From contig CP087219.1 of the NCBI GenBank assembly GCA_020912385.1, positions 1,674,001 to 1,738,000 of the forward strand: 64,000 nt of DNA. The letters are read 5' to 3'. Every line of letters begins with the position of its first letter. Position 1 is the first letter of the stretch. The DNA is from Neofusicoccum parvum. Taxonomy: Eukaryota; Ascomycota; Dothideomycetes; Botryosphaeriales; Botryosphaeriaceae. Below the pieces are notes generated by a model. That model worked only from the letters and a program-made list of their open reading frames with translations, was not told the origin of the DNA and searched no databases. The position numbers and the translations under genes were made by a program. Below, piece by piece: positions 22,735 to 34,457 of the stretch.

Positions 22735-24231
22735 ATGGACTCCGACAGTCTGCAGACGCTGACGGCGCGTCCCGACGACTCCCACTCGTCGCCCGCAAAC
22801 GCCCGCAACAACTTCACCGACCTGGTCGCCGACTGGTCCCATTCGCTTTCCGAGAGATCCGCCGCAAACACCAAAGACGACCCCAACTACTTTGCCAGCG
22901 ACTATTCCAGCCTCGTGTCTTCTTCGCACGTGCACTCGTTCCAGGTCGGCACCGGCGACAGCATCTTCGCCGAGACGCTGACACGCATTGAGAATGCCCA
23001 GTCCGAGATTCTCTTCGTGACCTGCTTCTGGGCCCAGTCTCCGTCGCTCGAGAAGCTGTCGAAGTCGCTGAAGATCCTGTCCCGCAAGTCTCATCACGGC
23101 ACCGATGCTGGGTCGCCCAAGATCCGCGTCCGCATCGGCTTCTCTTCACGTTCGTTGTTTCAGAAGCTCTTGCAGACCGGCTCTCTCGATGGATACGTCT
23201 ATCCGCCGTCAGAGTGGCAGTCTAAGCTTGGCCTGCCGCCCCCGGAGGAGCTTTCCGGGCTCGACCTGGAGATCAAGAGTGTCTTCGTAAGGCCTTTCAG
23301 CGTCATGCACCCGAAGTTCGTTTGCGTCGACCGCCAATTGGTCTTTCTCCCGAGCTGCAATGTCAGCCACGAGCAATGGTTCGAAGGCTGTCTCTCTCTT
23401 TCTGGTCCTGTTGTTTCCAACTTCATCAAGTTCTGGCACGAGTTTTGGGGCCGCGGCACGGGCGAACTCCCTCCTCTGCCGCCTTTCAGGACCAAGGAGG
23501 ACCCTGTTACCACGCTGAACCGCCGTCTCAGCGTCGTTCAGGAGCTTCCGCCGTGGCTTTCGTACTTGAACAGCACGATAGGCGACACCATCCCGACAGT
23601 CTTTCTGCCGTCCCCCCATCATGTCAACCCCCAATTCCGGCCTGTACCTTGCCTGAGTGCTCCTCACCCACCGCCGACACCGTTGAACCTCTTCCTCTTG
23701 AAGCTGTTTGAGAGGGCCAAGTTTTCCATCTACATCCAGACCCCGAATCTGACTTGTCCATGGGTCTTCAACGCGCTCCTGGCAGCCCTCGCCCGCGGTG
23801 TTGACGTGGATCTCGTCACCAGTGAACGCCTCATGATTCTGGAGCAGCTCGGCACGGCCGGGACGACTACATCCATGCAGGTCAGCAGGCTTGTAAGGAA
23901 GTACAAGAAGCTGCCTGTTGAAACGCCGATTTACGACACAGAGCGCGACCCACCGCGTCATCCCAACATTCGCGGTCGACTCCACATTGAGTACTACGAA
24001 CCCCGCAAGGACGCGGAGAAGGATGAGCCAGTGCAGTCACACCTCAAACTCACCATTGTCGACGAGGAGTTTGTGGTGCTTGGCAGCGGTAACATGGACC
24101 GTGCCAGCTGGTATACTTCTCAAGAACTCGGCGTCGGCTTCTGGTCAACCGACCTGGCGACCGAGGTCTTTGAACTCGTGAGGAAGAATTTGCAAGGAAG
24201 ACTGAAGCTGTACTTCCCCAAGACGGAGTAG
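22735..24231 (+). CDS. phospholipase-D-like protein with two HKD motifs
   Basis: One uninterrupted exon, 498 aa. Two HxKxxxxD motifs are visible: HPKFVCVD near residue 192, followed by a Ser-Cys-Asn variant of the GSxN tail, and HLKLTIVD near residue 435, followed by LGSGNMDRASW. Two HKD motifs form one active site in the PLD superfamily. The spacing and the absence of PX, PH or C2 domains resemble the cardiolipin-synthase/PLD-like branch rather than classical PLD1. The reaction would be phosphodiester transfer or hydrolysis on a phospholipid; the substrate is not evident. No signal peptide or clear membrane helix. The ATG at 22735 is the first in frame. Confidence 0.88.
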   Translation: MDSDSLQTLTARPDDSHSSPANARNNFTDLVADWSHSLSERSAANTKDDPNYFASDYSSLVSSSHVHSFQVGTGDSIFAETLTRIENAQSEILFVTCFWAQSPSLEKLSKSLKILSRKSHHGTDAGSPKIRVRIGFSSRSLFQKLLQTGSLDGYVYPPSEWQSKLGLPPPEELSGLDLEIKSVFVRPFSVMHPKFVCVDRQLVFLPSCNVSHEQWFEGCLSLSGPVVSNFIKFWHEFWGRGTGELPPLPPFRTKEDPVTTLNRRLSVVQELPPWLSYLNSTIGDTIPTVFLPSPHHVNPQFRPVPCLSAPHPPPTPLNLFLLKLFERAKFSIYIQTPNLTCPWVFNALLAALARGVDVDLVTSERLMILEQLGTAGTTTSMQVSRLVRKYKKLPVETPIYDTERDPPRHPNIRGRLHIEYYEPRKDAEKDEPVQSHLKLTIVDEEFVVLGSGNMDRASWYTSQELGVGFWSTDLATEVFELVRKNLQGRLKLYFPKTE

Positions 24232-25930
24232 CGAGTCAGTCATCACATTCGAGGATTTGCATAGCGAAGGCGTTCACATGGGAAATACCCATCACGACTA
24301 CGAACAAGCGACGATAATTCTAACTATGGAGAGTAATTGTAATACGATACGGGGGTTGGGCGAGCGAGTGGGGTAATACAGGGCAGAGGGCGTTCGTATT
24401 GTCGTGGCACGGGTTCCTACAACTACTGTTTTGATGCTGAACACGAGGGCTTACGGTATGTGCGCTGTTGGTGGGCTATTCTTGGAGGCGGTCTGGGCTG
24501 AACGTACCTAATCATCTTTCATCTTCGTCTTTGAGCTGCGTGCCTTGTTGCTTTCTTCCGGCCTGCGTGTTTCTATCGTGTGCCACGGCGGCGCTTCGTC
24601 GTTGGGTCACGCAGCACGACAGACCGCACAACAGCGCCAGGACCGGGTAGAGCCGAAGGGGGCTCCACAACGATATCTCTTATCGGTGAACAGCCCGCCA
24701 GCTCACCGCGTTGTCGACCGCCGATGAAGTCATAGCCGAGGGCAAGCGATGCGGACCAGGACCCTGCAGCTGCCCCGCGCTCGGACAAGCCCGTTGTCTG
24801 GCGGCGGCCACCAAACTCTACCTCAACGTCTCCCCTCGCGCGTCCACATCAGCAGAACAACTGTCCTCGCGTGCAACACCAGCACGGCAGGGCCACGCCA
24901 ATGGCGCCAGCTCCGACAGGATCACCGCGGCGCGTGACTGGGCCCGAGTCAGGCAGAAGCGCGTTGCTGAGGAATCGCAAGGCAGCCTTCGCTCTACGTC
25001 ATTCCATTTGCCTTTTTTTTCCGCCTTCGCTCCCGCGAGTCTACGAGAACAGAGCCACGTCCTCACCGGTCTCTGCAGTCTCCAGCGCTGTCTTCAGACG
25101 TCACAGGGCCGCGTAGGGGCGGCGATCGCTGTCTGAGCCTCAACGGAGGGAACTGAGTTCTGACAGGCGGGTCCAGAATTTTTGCTCTTGTGTAACCCAC
25201 TCGATAAGCCCGCCATTGCGTCACCCCCGCAGCCCTGCGCGATTGATGCAGACGAGGGGCATGGCGCTGCGCCCCTCCATCAGCGCGTTCTAGATCGCGG
25301 CCATCAGGCCAGGAAAGACGCATTATATCTACGTAGCTCTGCGCTCTCCCTTCTACTCGCCCTCTTCGCTCGACCACTCTCCTGGAAGCTCCGGCACGTC
25401 CGTTCCGACCCCGGTCATGGCGAGGAAGGCTGAAGCTATGCCAGCGAGGGCGGTCTGCACACAGCCCCTCTGCTTAGGGGGAGCTCCGAGATGATCGCTC
25501 TCTCGTCCGCAGGTGCGCGGACAACGACGAGAGCGTAACCGCAACCCCCCGGCTTGTTCCTCGCAGCACACGTCACTGCTTCCGTTCAAAACTTTTTGAG
25601 CCTCTTGCTTCACCGCAAGAGGGGCAATTCCTCGCCCTGCTGCTGCCAGCTCTATATCCGCCGCGTGCCGGAACACTCTGCCCTGCAGCACCCTCGCCGC
25701 CAACCGCCTCGGTTTCTCGCTGGGAGGACAGACTCGACTGGGTGACACAGGCAACCTGCCCCACTTCCACCCCCCGGCGACATCATCACCAGCACCTCAC
25801 CCTCCCCGATCGCCCTCAGATCCGTCCCAAACATCTCTCCCACCCAAGAAGCAAAGCAGTGCGTCCAACCCGCCCGCCCACCCCCCGCGGCCCTCCCTCC
25901 CACCACCCACTCACCCCACCCCTCCCCAGT
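24232..25930. other. intergenic, with possible first exon of the following gene
   Basis: 1.7 kb without a supported gene. The last 200 bp are strongly C-rich and may contain the missing 5' exon of the next gene; a frame reading GDIITSTSPSPIALRSVPNI (about 25778-25837) is a candidate, but no ATG or phase-compatible donor was found. Confidence 0.35.
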
Positions 25931-26861
25931 GTCCACCTCCCCCCCACCCCTCCTCCTGGGCTACACCCGCGACCCCACCGACCCCCTCGCCCGCCTCCGC
26001 GCCCAATTCCCCAGCCTGTTCCTCGACGACGACAACGACAACGACGCCCGCGACCCCACCCCCTCCCACCGCGCATCCTCCCCCTCCGTCGCCTCGACCG
26101 CCTCGACCGCCTCGACCACCACCCTCGCCGACGACGACATCTTCTCCGCCGCCCCCGCCACAAGCACGATCCCGACGTCCGCCCGCTCCGGCTACTACGT
26201 GGATGCATGGAAGAGCGTGCACCCGGCGCGGCGGCCGCGGCGCCGTCCGGGCAGGGGCGCGGAGCAGGAGCGGGCCGCCGTGCTGCGGGAGGTGGGGAGC
26301 TGGGTCGCGGACGCGGCGGGGCGGGGAAGGGCGTGGACGGGGAGGAAGGGGCGGGGGAGGGGGCAGGCGGTGGTGCTGCATCAGGGAGGGGAGCGGGACG
26401 AGCGGGATAGCGGCGTTGGTGGAGGGGCGTACTGCGCGCCCCGGACGGACGCGTCGGCGTTCGCGCTTCCGTTCCCGCGGTACCGCTACCGTCGCCGCGC
26501 GCCGGACGTGGTGGCTGATGAGGTGGGGGTGGGGGTGGTGCGGGGCCGGGTTGGGGCGGCGGCGGCTGCGACTCCTCTGCTGGCCTGCGTCTGTGGCTGG
26601 AGGAGGGCGGGTGTGGTTGGCGCGGCGGTCGTGGCGGGGTTGCTGCTCTGTCGCGCTGTCGTCCGGCTTGTGTCGGGGGCGGACGTCGCAGGCCTTTGCC
26701 TCCTGGCCCAGCATGTCCTGCTTGCTGGCTTAGCGGCTTTCATGTTATGGCTCACGGCGAGGGTGATGCTGGCGTTCAGGTTTACGAGGCTGGAGACGGG
26801 ATTGGCGGTTGTGGGCGAGGTCTTGGTTGGGGTGATTGTTGTGGGTGGGGGGATGAAGTGA
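25931..26861 (+). CDS. membrane protein with C-terminal helices, 5' end unresolved
   Basis: Open for about 310 codons, with no in-frame ATG until near the C-terminus; a CCCCAG immediately before 25930 suggests that a first exon is spliced on. The N-terminal part reads LLLGYTRDPTDPLARLRAQF and a Ser/Thr-rich acidic linker with repeated STAST. After an Arg/Gly-rich middle, three hydrophobic segments follow (about residues 210-305: VVGAAVVAGLLLC, LLAQHVLLAGLAAFMLWL, VVGEVLVGVIVV). I do not recognise a family. The gene spans a GC-skew switch at about 26200, which pushes its middle to Gly and Arg. Confidence 0.5.
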
Positions 26862-27199
26862 GGAGGATCTGTGGCAGTCTTTGCTTCTGAGGTTCGCGGC
26901 GGTGGGGGATTTCTTACGGATACGTGGTAATGAGTACGGTGCTTTGTGGGACGAGAAAAAAGAAAAATAACGTCTGGAGTTATGGGCCGCTACTTGGTTC
27001 GGGGGTTAACGGGATTGCTTTTCTTCATGATATCTTGGGGGAACTTTACATGGTCTTGGATGCTTTCTGTTCTTCTTCACGATGTATTCTGTTTCCATGA
27101 TGGCGTCTTTCTTTCCATTCGCCATCCACGGTCATCAATTCCCCATTTTATGGTACATATAATACAGGATACACAACTCCATATCCATCCTATCATCTC
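26862..27199. other. convergent 3' intergenic
   Basis: 338 bp between convergent gene ends, T-rich, with a TACATATAATACA-like stretch near 27155. Nothing else seen. Confidence 0.4.
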
Positions 27200-28835
27200 C
27201 TAAAACAAGAGCTGATCATGTTCTACCTGATCGTCGGAAATGATATTGCGCTTCTTATTCCTCCCGTCCACCTCTTCTTCCAGCCCCTCCGACAGCTTCT
27301 CTGGTATCACCGGCTTCCGCAGCAGCTCGAGCATAATCAGCGCCGCGGCAACGCTGACATTTAAACTGTCTACCCCGATCTCGAGACCCCTGGTACCTCT
27401 GACGCCTACAAGATAGTTGGCCTTTTTCATTATGCTCTGCCGGAACCCAGCGGTCTCACCGCCGAGCATGAGAATGACAGGGTGCTCCAGTAGCGGGGAG
27501 TGCCCGCGCAGGACAGTGCGGGTGTTGGGGCGCGTGAACGAGACAAGCGGTGACGTGTTCTTCGGGTCGAGCGCGTATCGGAAGTGGTCTGCCGTGACGT
27601 TGAAATTGTCGGCTGGAGGTGGTGGCGCGTCGGCTGCGTAGACCCGCCACCCGTTAAGCGTGCTGCGCGTGAGGAAGGCCAGCGGGTTGGCCACCGTCAT
27701 GATGGGCATCGCTTCGGCGGCGCCAGAGGACGCTTTTATGGCTACCCCATCGCGGGGCGCCGTCCCGCGGTTGGACACGGCGATGGCATCGACGCCGAAA
27801 TAGTACGCAGACCGGATGATGGCACCGAGATTCCCTTCGTCGACAATGCCGTCGAGGTAAAGTATGAGCGGGAAGCGCCAGCCATGGCTGTTGTATGGGA
27901 GGCGGGTTATCCCGCCGTTGATTTGCTTCTGTTCTCGGCTCTGCTTGTCCAGATTGAAATCAAAGTGTGGGCGGCTTCGTGAGACAGCCCGCAATGCTGT
28001 GACGGGGAGTGTAGGTAACGGGGAACTTTCGAGGATTATGCCCTGAGTCCTGTCAGCCACTGAATACCCATCTACTCCGGGGCGTTCATAGTACACATAC
28101 ATTATGAGGCCTGCCTTCGCTCATTTTGTCCATGACAGACAAGAATTCATCATCCACCCGTATCACCTCAAGCCCTGGTATCCCTGCGGCAAAACCATCC
28201 AGGGTGTCAACTCCCAGTTCTTCCTTGGCTGCTATCACATCGGTGGTCGAAGGGCGTTGATGTGGCTGGAAAAATGTCTCCCGGCGAAGTGCGCGGTTAT
28301 GGACGTAAAGCTTGTAGAGTTTCCTTCTCTTAGCGAGGAGGGCAGCTTTCACGGCGGATGCTCCGTATATGAACTGAGAGGCGGCGGTTGTGTGTGGCAC
28401 CGCAATTGGGCCGTCTTCTGCAGAGTATCAATAGGAAGCACCGCAGCGGGCATATAGACCATACCAACCTGCGTATCGGCGCGCTTGCCGCTCTTCCAAT
28501 TCCATGGCTTTTTCGCGTATGGCTTCTATATTTGCGGCGCTCGTAGCCTTCGCAGCCTCCATTCGCTTTTCACTCCGATCCCGATATTTGTTGTCCTGCT
28601 CCTGCGCTCTCTCCTTGTCCCGCCTCTTGTCAAATCTGGCCAGCTCCTTGAGGAAGAGTGGGCGACTCTTTCGCGCAGGAAAGCGGTCGTCGTCGGAGGT
28701 CTGGCGCAGAGCGCGGGCGATGGCGGAGTTGGTTGAAATTGCGCGGCTACCACGCAGGCAGCATTGGCGCGGGCCGAGGCATTGGAGGAACTCGCGCGAC
28801 CAGGGTTGGCTGCTACGGGCTGCGGACGGGAGCAT
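27200..28835 (-). CDS. mrm1: mitochondrial large-subunit rRNA 2'-O-ribose methyltransferase (SpoU/MRM1)
   Basis: Three exons, 28835-28469, 28417-28101 and 28042-27200 (508 aa); phases 1 and 0 match, and the second join rebuilds GRPHNGIILESSPLP. The N-terminus is Arg/Ser-rich without acidic residues (mitochondrial targeting), then strongly charged and helical. The SpoU substrate-binding domain begins at SQFIYGASAVKAAL. The SPOUT catalytic domain shows motif 1 (DEGNLGAIIRSAYYFGVDAI), motif 2 (LMLGGETAG) and motif 3 (SLNVSVAAALIMLELL), which build the trefoil knot that binds S-adenosylmethionine. In yeast Mrm1 methylates one guanosine of the mitochondrial 21S rRNA. Start at 28835 chosen for the targeting-like sequence; the frame is open further upstream. 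Confidence 0.92.
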
Positions 28836-29293
28836 TGCAGCGGGGTGGAGGTGGCCGTGTGGTGCGCGGAGAGGTGGGCGGCGGAGAGTTGGAGAAAAGC
28901 GCGGGCGATGATGCACGAGCGGCGGCGATCGCGTCGGAGCACTTCCGCCGACATCATAGCGCCCGCCCACGAAGTCGTGGCCGCGACGCGTCCTCCTGCT
29001 CCGCGTGAACTCTTGGTCCACCGCGACTTCGCGCATTTTCCACCCTCCACCTTGCCGCCAATGGGCTGATTCGGTCGCCTCACCTAGCTCCGCCCGTCCG
29101 CCTGACCGCTCACTTCCGTCAACGCCGCGCTCCTTTACCACCGACGACCGCGCATACCATCCCTTCGCTGTCGCTGTCGGCTCCATACGTCAACCCCATG
29201 CTCTCAACAAGCTTTGCCACACCGGCGCCGTAGCTCGATAAGACTCTCGGATACATTCATAGCGCCGCGCGTAGCCTACATATCCTGCCCGAC
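28836..29293. promoter_or_regulatory. divergent promoter region, MRM1 / Mit1-like
   Basis: 458 bp between divergent starts. G-rich near MRM1 and C-rich toward the Mit1-like start, as at the other divergent pairs. A CATGTCCGACATGTCGG-type repeat overlaps the Mit1-like start. Confidence 0.45.
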
Positions 29294-32200
29294 ATGTCCG
29301 ACATGTCGGACGACGACGATTTCGTTTCCGCAGCGGATGCGCCATCCCCACCCAGATCGCCGCCGCGAAGGACACCCACAACCCCAGAGGCACCGAGAAC
29401 AGCTCGGATTCAGATTGTTCAATCGCCGGTCTCAAACTTGGACGAATATGAGTATGTGGAGGGCTCAGACAAGGTTTACAAGATCTTGAAGGAGCATGAG
29501 AACGTGGATGGATTGGAGTATGAGGTCATGTTTTGGGACACCCATACAGAGACGGTATGTGAGTTGTTTGCTGTGATATGGCCACTGAATGTGAATGGCC
29601 ATATGACGTGCCTACCGTTTTGAGCTGCTCAAATCATATGCCCCATTCGCTTCTGCCTTCTTAAACTTGCGCACCCTCTTTTCTCTTCACCCCAACTTCA
29701 GCTTACTGACACACTAAAGGTTTCTTTCGAACAACTCTTAGAGCTTGACAACGGCCCTACCGCTCTCGAACAACACCAGCAGAATCCAGAGTCGTCGTCT
29801 GAGGACGAGCTCACGAACGAGATGAATCTGAGACTGAGAGTCGGTCGCCCCAGCCATGAGGATGCAGACGACAGTGTCACTCCCGGTCGAAGCCAGACAC
29901 GTCGTGGAAAACGCGGCATGCTCTTCACTCGCCCTGCCCGCGAAAATCGCCGCCGCAACACCAGCCCACGGAGCAACCAGATTGAGCTCTCTTCTGACAG
30001 CAAGGAGGACTCTGAAGAGGAAGAAGCGAGTGATAGTAGTGGCCCAGCGTTGAGGCGGAGCACTCGAGCACATCAGAAGCCAGTCGGTCGGCTGTCAACT
30101 CGGACAACCCGACAAGCCTACCGTGAGATGGAGTCGGAGGAGTCAGAGGAAGAGAGCGACTCATCCTTGGACGGTATCCCGCGTCTAAGATCGGATGTTC
30201 TCCCACGCAAGAAGAGGAAGAGGAATTCCGATTCTCAGCTCTTATCCAAACACCAGCACACTGGCACTCGTCGCTCTAATCGCGCCACCCGGAACCAGGA
30301 AAATATGGAAGAAATGATTGTCGACCAAGAAGTATTCCGGGACGACGAGCCTAGGCGTCCAGCTGCCCCGAAGGCAACCGGCGCTCGCGAGGTGTTTCAG
30401 GAGCTTCCACGCGACGATCCCTTTCGGAACAGACACATTCAGCAATGCGATACCTGTGGCGATGGCACAACCGTTGGGCCTCTCATCTACTGCCAGGGCT
30501 GTCTGCTTGCCTATCACAAGGGTTGTCTTGGTCACCGTGCTGGCCGTGAGCACCTGGTAACCAAGGTAGCAGAGAATGACTTCGTATTGCAATGCCGCCG
30601 TTGCATCAACGCTCACCATAAGAGGGACACCCTTGCCCCGGACCTCGCAAAATGTCAAACTTGTAAGGAACCCGGCACGACATGTAAACCATTCCGCCAG
30701 CGTAAAACTACGATGCAAGAGCAACGCGAGCGTGAGGACAATGACGGAGAAGACCCGATCACCTACCTGGAACCTAGTCTGCTCAACAATCCACTCAATG
30801 TCATGTTCCGGTGCTTGTCATGCTGGCGTGCATTCCACTTCTACCATCTTCCTCCCACGTCACCTCACCACATGGATATTGAAGAAGAAGACGAGGAGAC
30901 AGCAGAACGCCGCTTTACCGAATACTCGCAGAAATGGAAATGCAAGGAATGCAGCGAGATGCCCGCGAAGGTTATCGGAATCATTGCTTGGAAGCCAGTT
31001 GATGAGGAAAACTACGTTACTGGTACTTCTTGCGAGAATGTCGAAGAAGATGACAAAGCTTATCTCATCAAGTGGGACAAGCTTTCCTACTTCCGTGCCG
31101 CCTGGATGCCCAGTGCCTGGACTTGGGGCGTCACTGCGGTCTCCATGCGCAAGGCATTCTTTAACAAGGAGAGCGGACCGAAGATGCGAACGGAGGATGC
31201 AATTCCAGAGGAGTTCCTCCGCATTGACATCGTCCTAAATGTCAAGTTCACAAGCATTGTCGACTACAGAAGCACGGACATCGACAAGGCGCGCATCAGG
31301 GAGGTCGAAGAGGCTCTTATTAAGTACAAGGGCCTTGGTTATGAGGATGCCGTCTGGGAGAAGGTTCCAGCGCCTGAGGACGGTGACCGCTGGACTGACT
31401 TCGTTACCGCCTATAATGACTGGGTTTTGGGACGCTACACTAGTGTTCCCAAGAAGGGGCCACTTCAGGATCGGCTGGAGAAGGTTCGATCTCAGCCATT
31501 CACTAAACTCGAAAAGTCAAAGCAGCCAGATAACCTACAAGCTGGCATGGAGTTGATGAAGTATCAGATTGACGGTCTTAATTGGCTGTACTACCAGTGG
31601 TACTCGAAGAAGAACGGCATGTTGGCCGACGAAATGGGTCTAGGCAAGACTATTCAGGTCATCGCTTTCTTGGCAACCCTCATCCAAGACCACACCTGCT
31701 TTCCGTTTTTGGTCGTGGTGCCAAACTCAACCTGTGCTAACTGGCGTCGGGAAATCAAGCACTGGGCTCCTTCTCTCCGAGTTGTTACCTACTTTGGATC
31801 TTCCCAGGCTCGCAACATGGCCTACCAGTACGAGATGTTCCCGGAAAGTTCTAAGACCCTCCGCTGTCATATCGTTGTCACATCCTATGACGCTGCTGCC
31901 GATCCCAGCTGTAGGAAGTTCTTTAGGAGCGTGAACTGGGCTGGCCTTATTGTGGACGAGGGCCAACGTCTTAAGAACGATAGCAGTCTCCTCTACAATG
32001 CTCTGAACGACTTGAAGATCCCTTTTAGACTGCTCCTCACGGGTACACCTCTACAGAACAACCCGCGAGAGCTGTTCAACCTACTCCAGTTCCTTGACGA
32101 CACCATCAACGCAGCTCAACTCGAGGAAGAATACGAGGACATGAACAAGGAGAAGGTCATGAAACTTCATGACCTCATCCGCCCTTACATGCTACGCCGC

Positions 32201-34457
32201 ACAAAGGCCCAGGTGCTTACGTTCCTGCCTCCAATGGCCCAAATCATCGTACCACTTTCAATGAGCGTCCTCCAGAAACGGCTATATAAGTCTATTCTCG
32301 CTAAGAGTCCGGATCTTCTCAAGGCTCTGTTCTCCATGGACCGCCCGTTGAAGCCCCACGAGCGTGCGAGCCTAAGTAATATTCTGATGCAGTTGCGGAA
32401 ATGCTTGTGTCATCCGTTCGTCTACAGCCAAGAAATCGAAGAGCGTACCGACGTTGCTGCAGTCTCTCATCGCAATCTGGTCGAGGCTTCTGCTAAGCTG
32501 CAGTTCCTAGAGCTTATGCTGCCCAAATTGAAGGAGCGGGGCCACCGGGTCCTAATCTTCAGCCAGTTCCTTAACATGCTAGACATCATTGAGGACTTCC
32601 TCGATGGTCTGGAGATGGGATACAGACGGCTGGACGGTTCCCTCGGGTCTCTAGAGAAGCAGAAGCGCATTGATGAATTCAACGCACCTGATTCACCGCT
32701 GTTTGCGTTTCTGCTCTCTACTCGAGCTGGAGGTGTCGGCATCAACTTGGCGACGGCTGACACGGTCATCATTCTGGACCCGGACTTCAATCCTCACCAG
32801 GATATCCAGGCACTCTCGCGCGCTCATCGAATTGGCCAGAAGAAGAAGGTTCTCTGCTTCCAGTTGATGACTCGGTCTAGCGCCGAGGAGAAGATAGTGC
32901 AAATTGGCAGGAAGAAAATGGCACTTGATCACGTCGTTGTGGAGTCAATGGATGCTGAAGACATGGAAGAGAGGGACGTGGAAGCAGTACTTCGACACGG
33001 TGCAGCAGAACTCTTTTCCGACGACAGTTCCGATCAAGAGATCAAGTACGACAATAACTCTATCGAGAAGCTATTGGACCGCAGGCAGATGGAAAACACC
33101 AAGACTGGCGCGGATGACTCTGCCGAAGCTCAGTTCAGCTTTGCTCGTGTGTGGGCAAACGATGTCGGTACGCTCAAGGATAATGTGCTTACGGACGAAA
33201 TCGAGACTCCTCGCGACCCAAGCCTCTGGGACGTGATACTTCGAAAGCGTGAGAAGGACGCAGCGATTAGGGCGGCGGCGGGGCAGCAGGCTTTGGGTCG
33301 CGGCAAGCGTACACGTGGGGTAAGTATTCACTCTGTGCATTCACTGGTGTATGTGTGCACTGACATTTGCTTCTAGCTCGTTGACTACAATGATCGCCAA
33401 GATGGCGCAGACGCCGGTGATGATCCGTCTCCAGCCAAGTTTCGGGGCCGCCCTCGACGCCGCGGCGACAGCGAGAGCGATACCGATTTCCAGGCTGATG
33501 GAAGTGAAGACGAGGAGAGTGTTCCTCCTGACGACGCCATGCAAGTCGACGCAGGTGAACTCGCACCCACTCCAAACGGCAAGGTATCTGGTCTGGCGGC
33601 GTCGGGCAAGGCAACTCAGAGGTCACGGAAGCCTGTTTCTGGTCCTACTGGTGAGTCTCAAGATTTCGAGAGTGCCCTTCACATCAGTATTGTCATGGCA
33701 CGTGCCCGTTTGGCCTCGCGTGGTGTGGAGCTGACGCCGGAGCTCAACCGCGCGCTCGAAGCGGCCGTACGGAATCAGTTGATCAAGAATCGGGATATGA
33801 AAAGAGCATCAGCTCCATCGTCAAGTCACGCATTTAATACCTCTAGAGTTCCGAAGAGGTCCTAGACCACATCAGTGTGGACTCACATCTCATCCCAGCA
33901 CCAGCGCGCTGTTCTGCATTAGCTTCTCGGCTTTTTCATTCATTTCTAATTCGCATCCTTTAGTGAAACGCTTCCAACGCGCCTCGGAACCTCAATTCCC
34001 ACCTGGATTCCCCTCGCATCTTCCAGTCCCCGCAGGCTACACCCGCTGTTGCCCTGCCTGCCAGCGAACTCATCTCATCGGCGCATGCCCGTTCAAGCTC
34101 GTCGGTCCGGAGCACTGCAACCTCTGCGGCCTGGCACACTTCGGCTCCGGCCGCACCTGCCCGCATATCAACTCAGAAACCCAGGTCCGCGAGATGCTCA
34201 ACACCCTTAAGCAGAGCAGCGAGCCACGCCACCTTGTCGAGGCCGCCGTCAAGTACCTCCGCGGCGTGAAAGGCCACCTCGTGCAGAAGAAAAAGCAGCA
34301 AGCAGAGATGCAGCGCAGGGCCGCGGGACTACCGGTCCTACAGCAGGCCCAGCAACACCACATTCCTACCAGCCAACAAGCCGCGCTGAACGCGATTGGA
34401 CATGGCCCGCGCGTCGCGCAGCCGCCCGTGCTGCCGTCAAATGGAAACCCCCTGTAA
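29294..34457 (+). CDS. mit1: SNF2-family chromatin remodeller, Mit1/CHD3-like
   Basis: Exons 29294-29554, 29720-33319 and 33377 to about 33820, and a last exon from about 33963 to 34457 (roughly 1,600 aa). The first two joins are phase 0; the last is unresolved, since the only phase-matching donor (GTCACG near 33822) is weak. Order: acidic N-terminus; zinc-binding region with CDTCGDG..C..C (about residue 327) and CLSCWRAFHFYH to WKCKEC (to about 500), PHD-like; a chromo-like region; SNF2 ATPase with DEMGLGKT (about 723) and the DExx box as DEGQ (about 832); helicase C with LLSTRAGGVGINLA and QALSRAHRIGQ (about 1116). The last exon has CPAC..H and CNLCGLAHFG cysteine pairs. In fission yeast Mit1 is the remodeller of the SHREC silencing complex; the same role here is inference. 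Confidence 0.88.
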
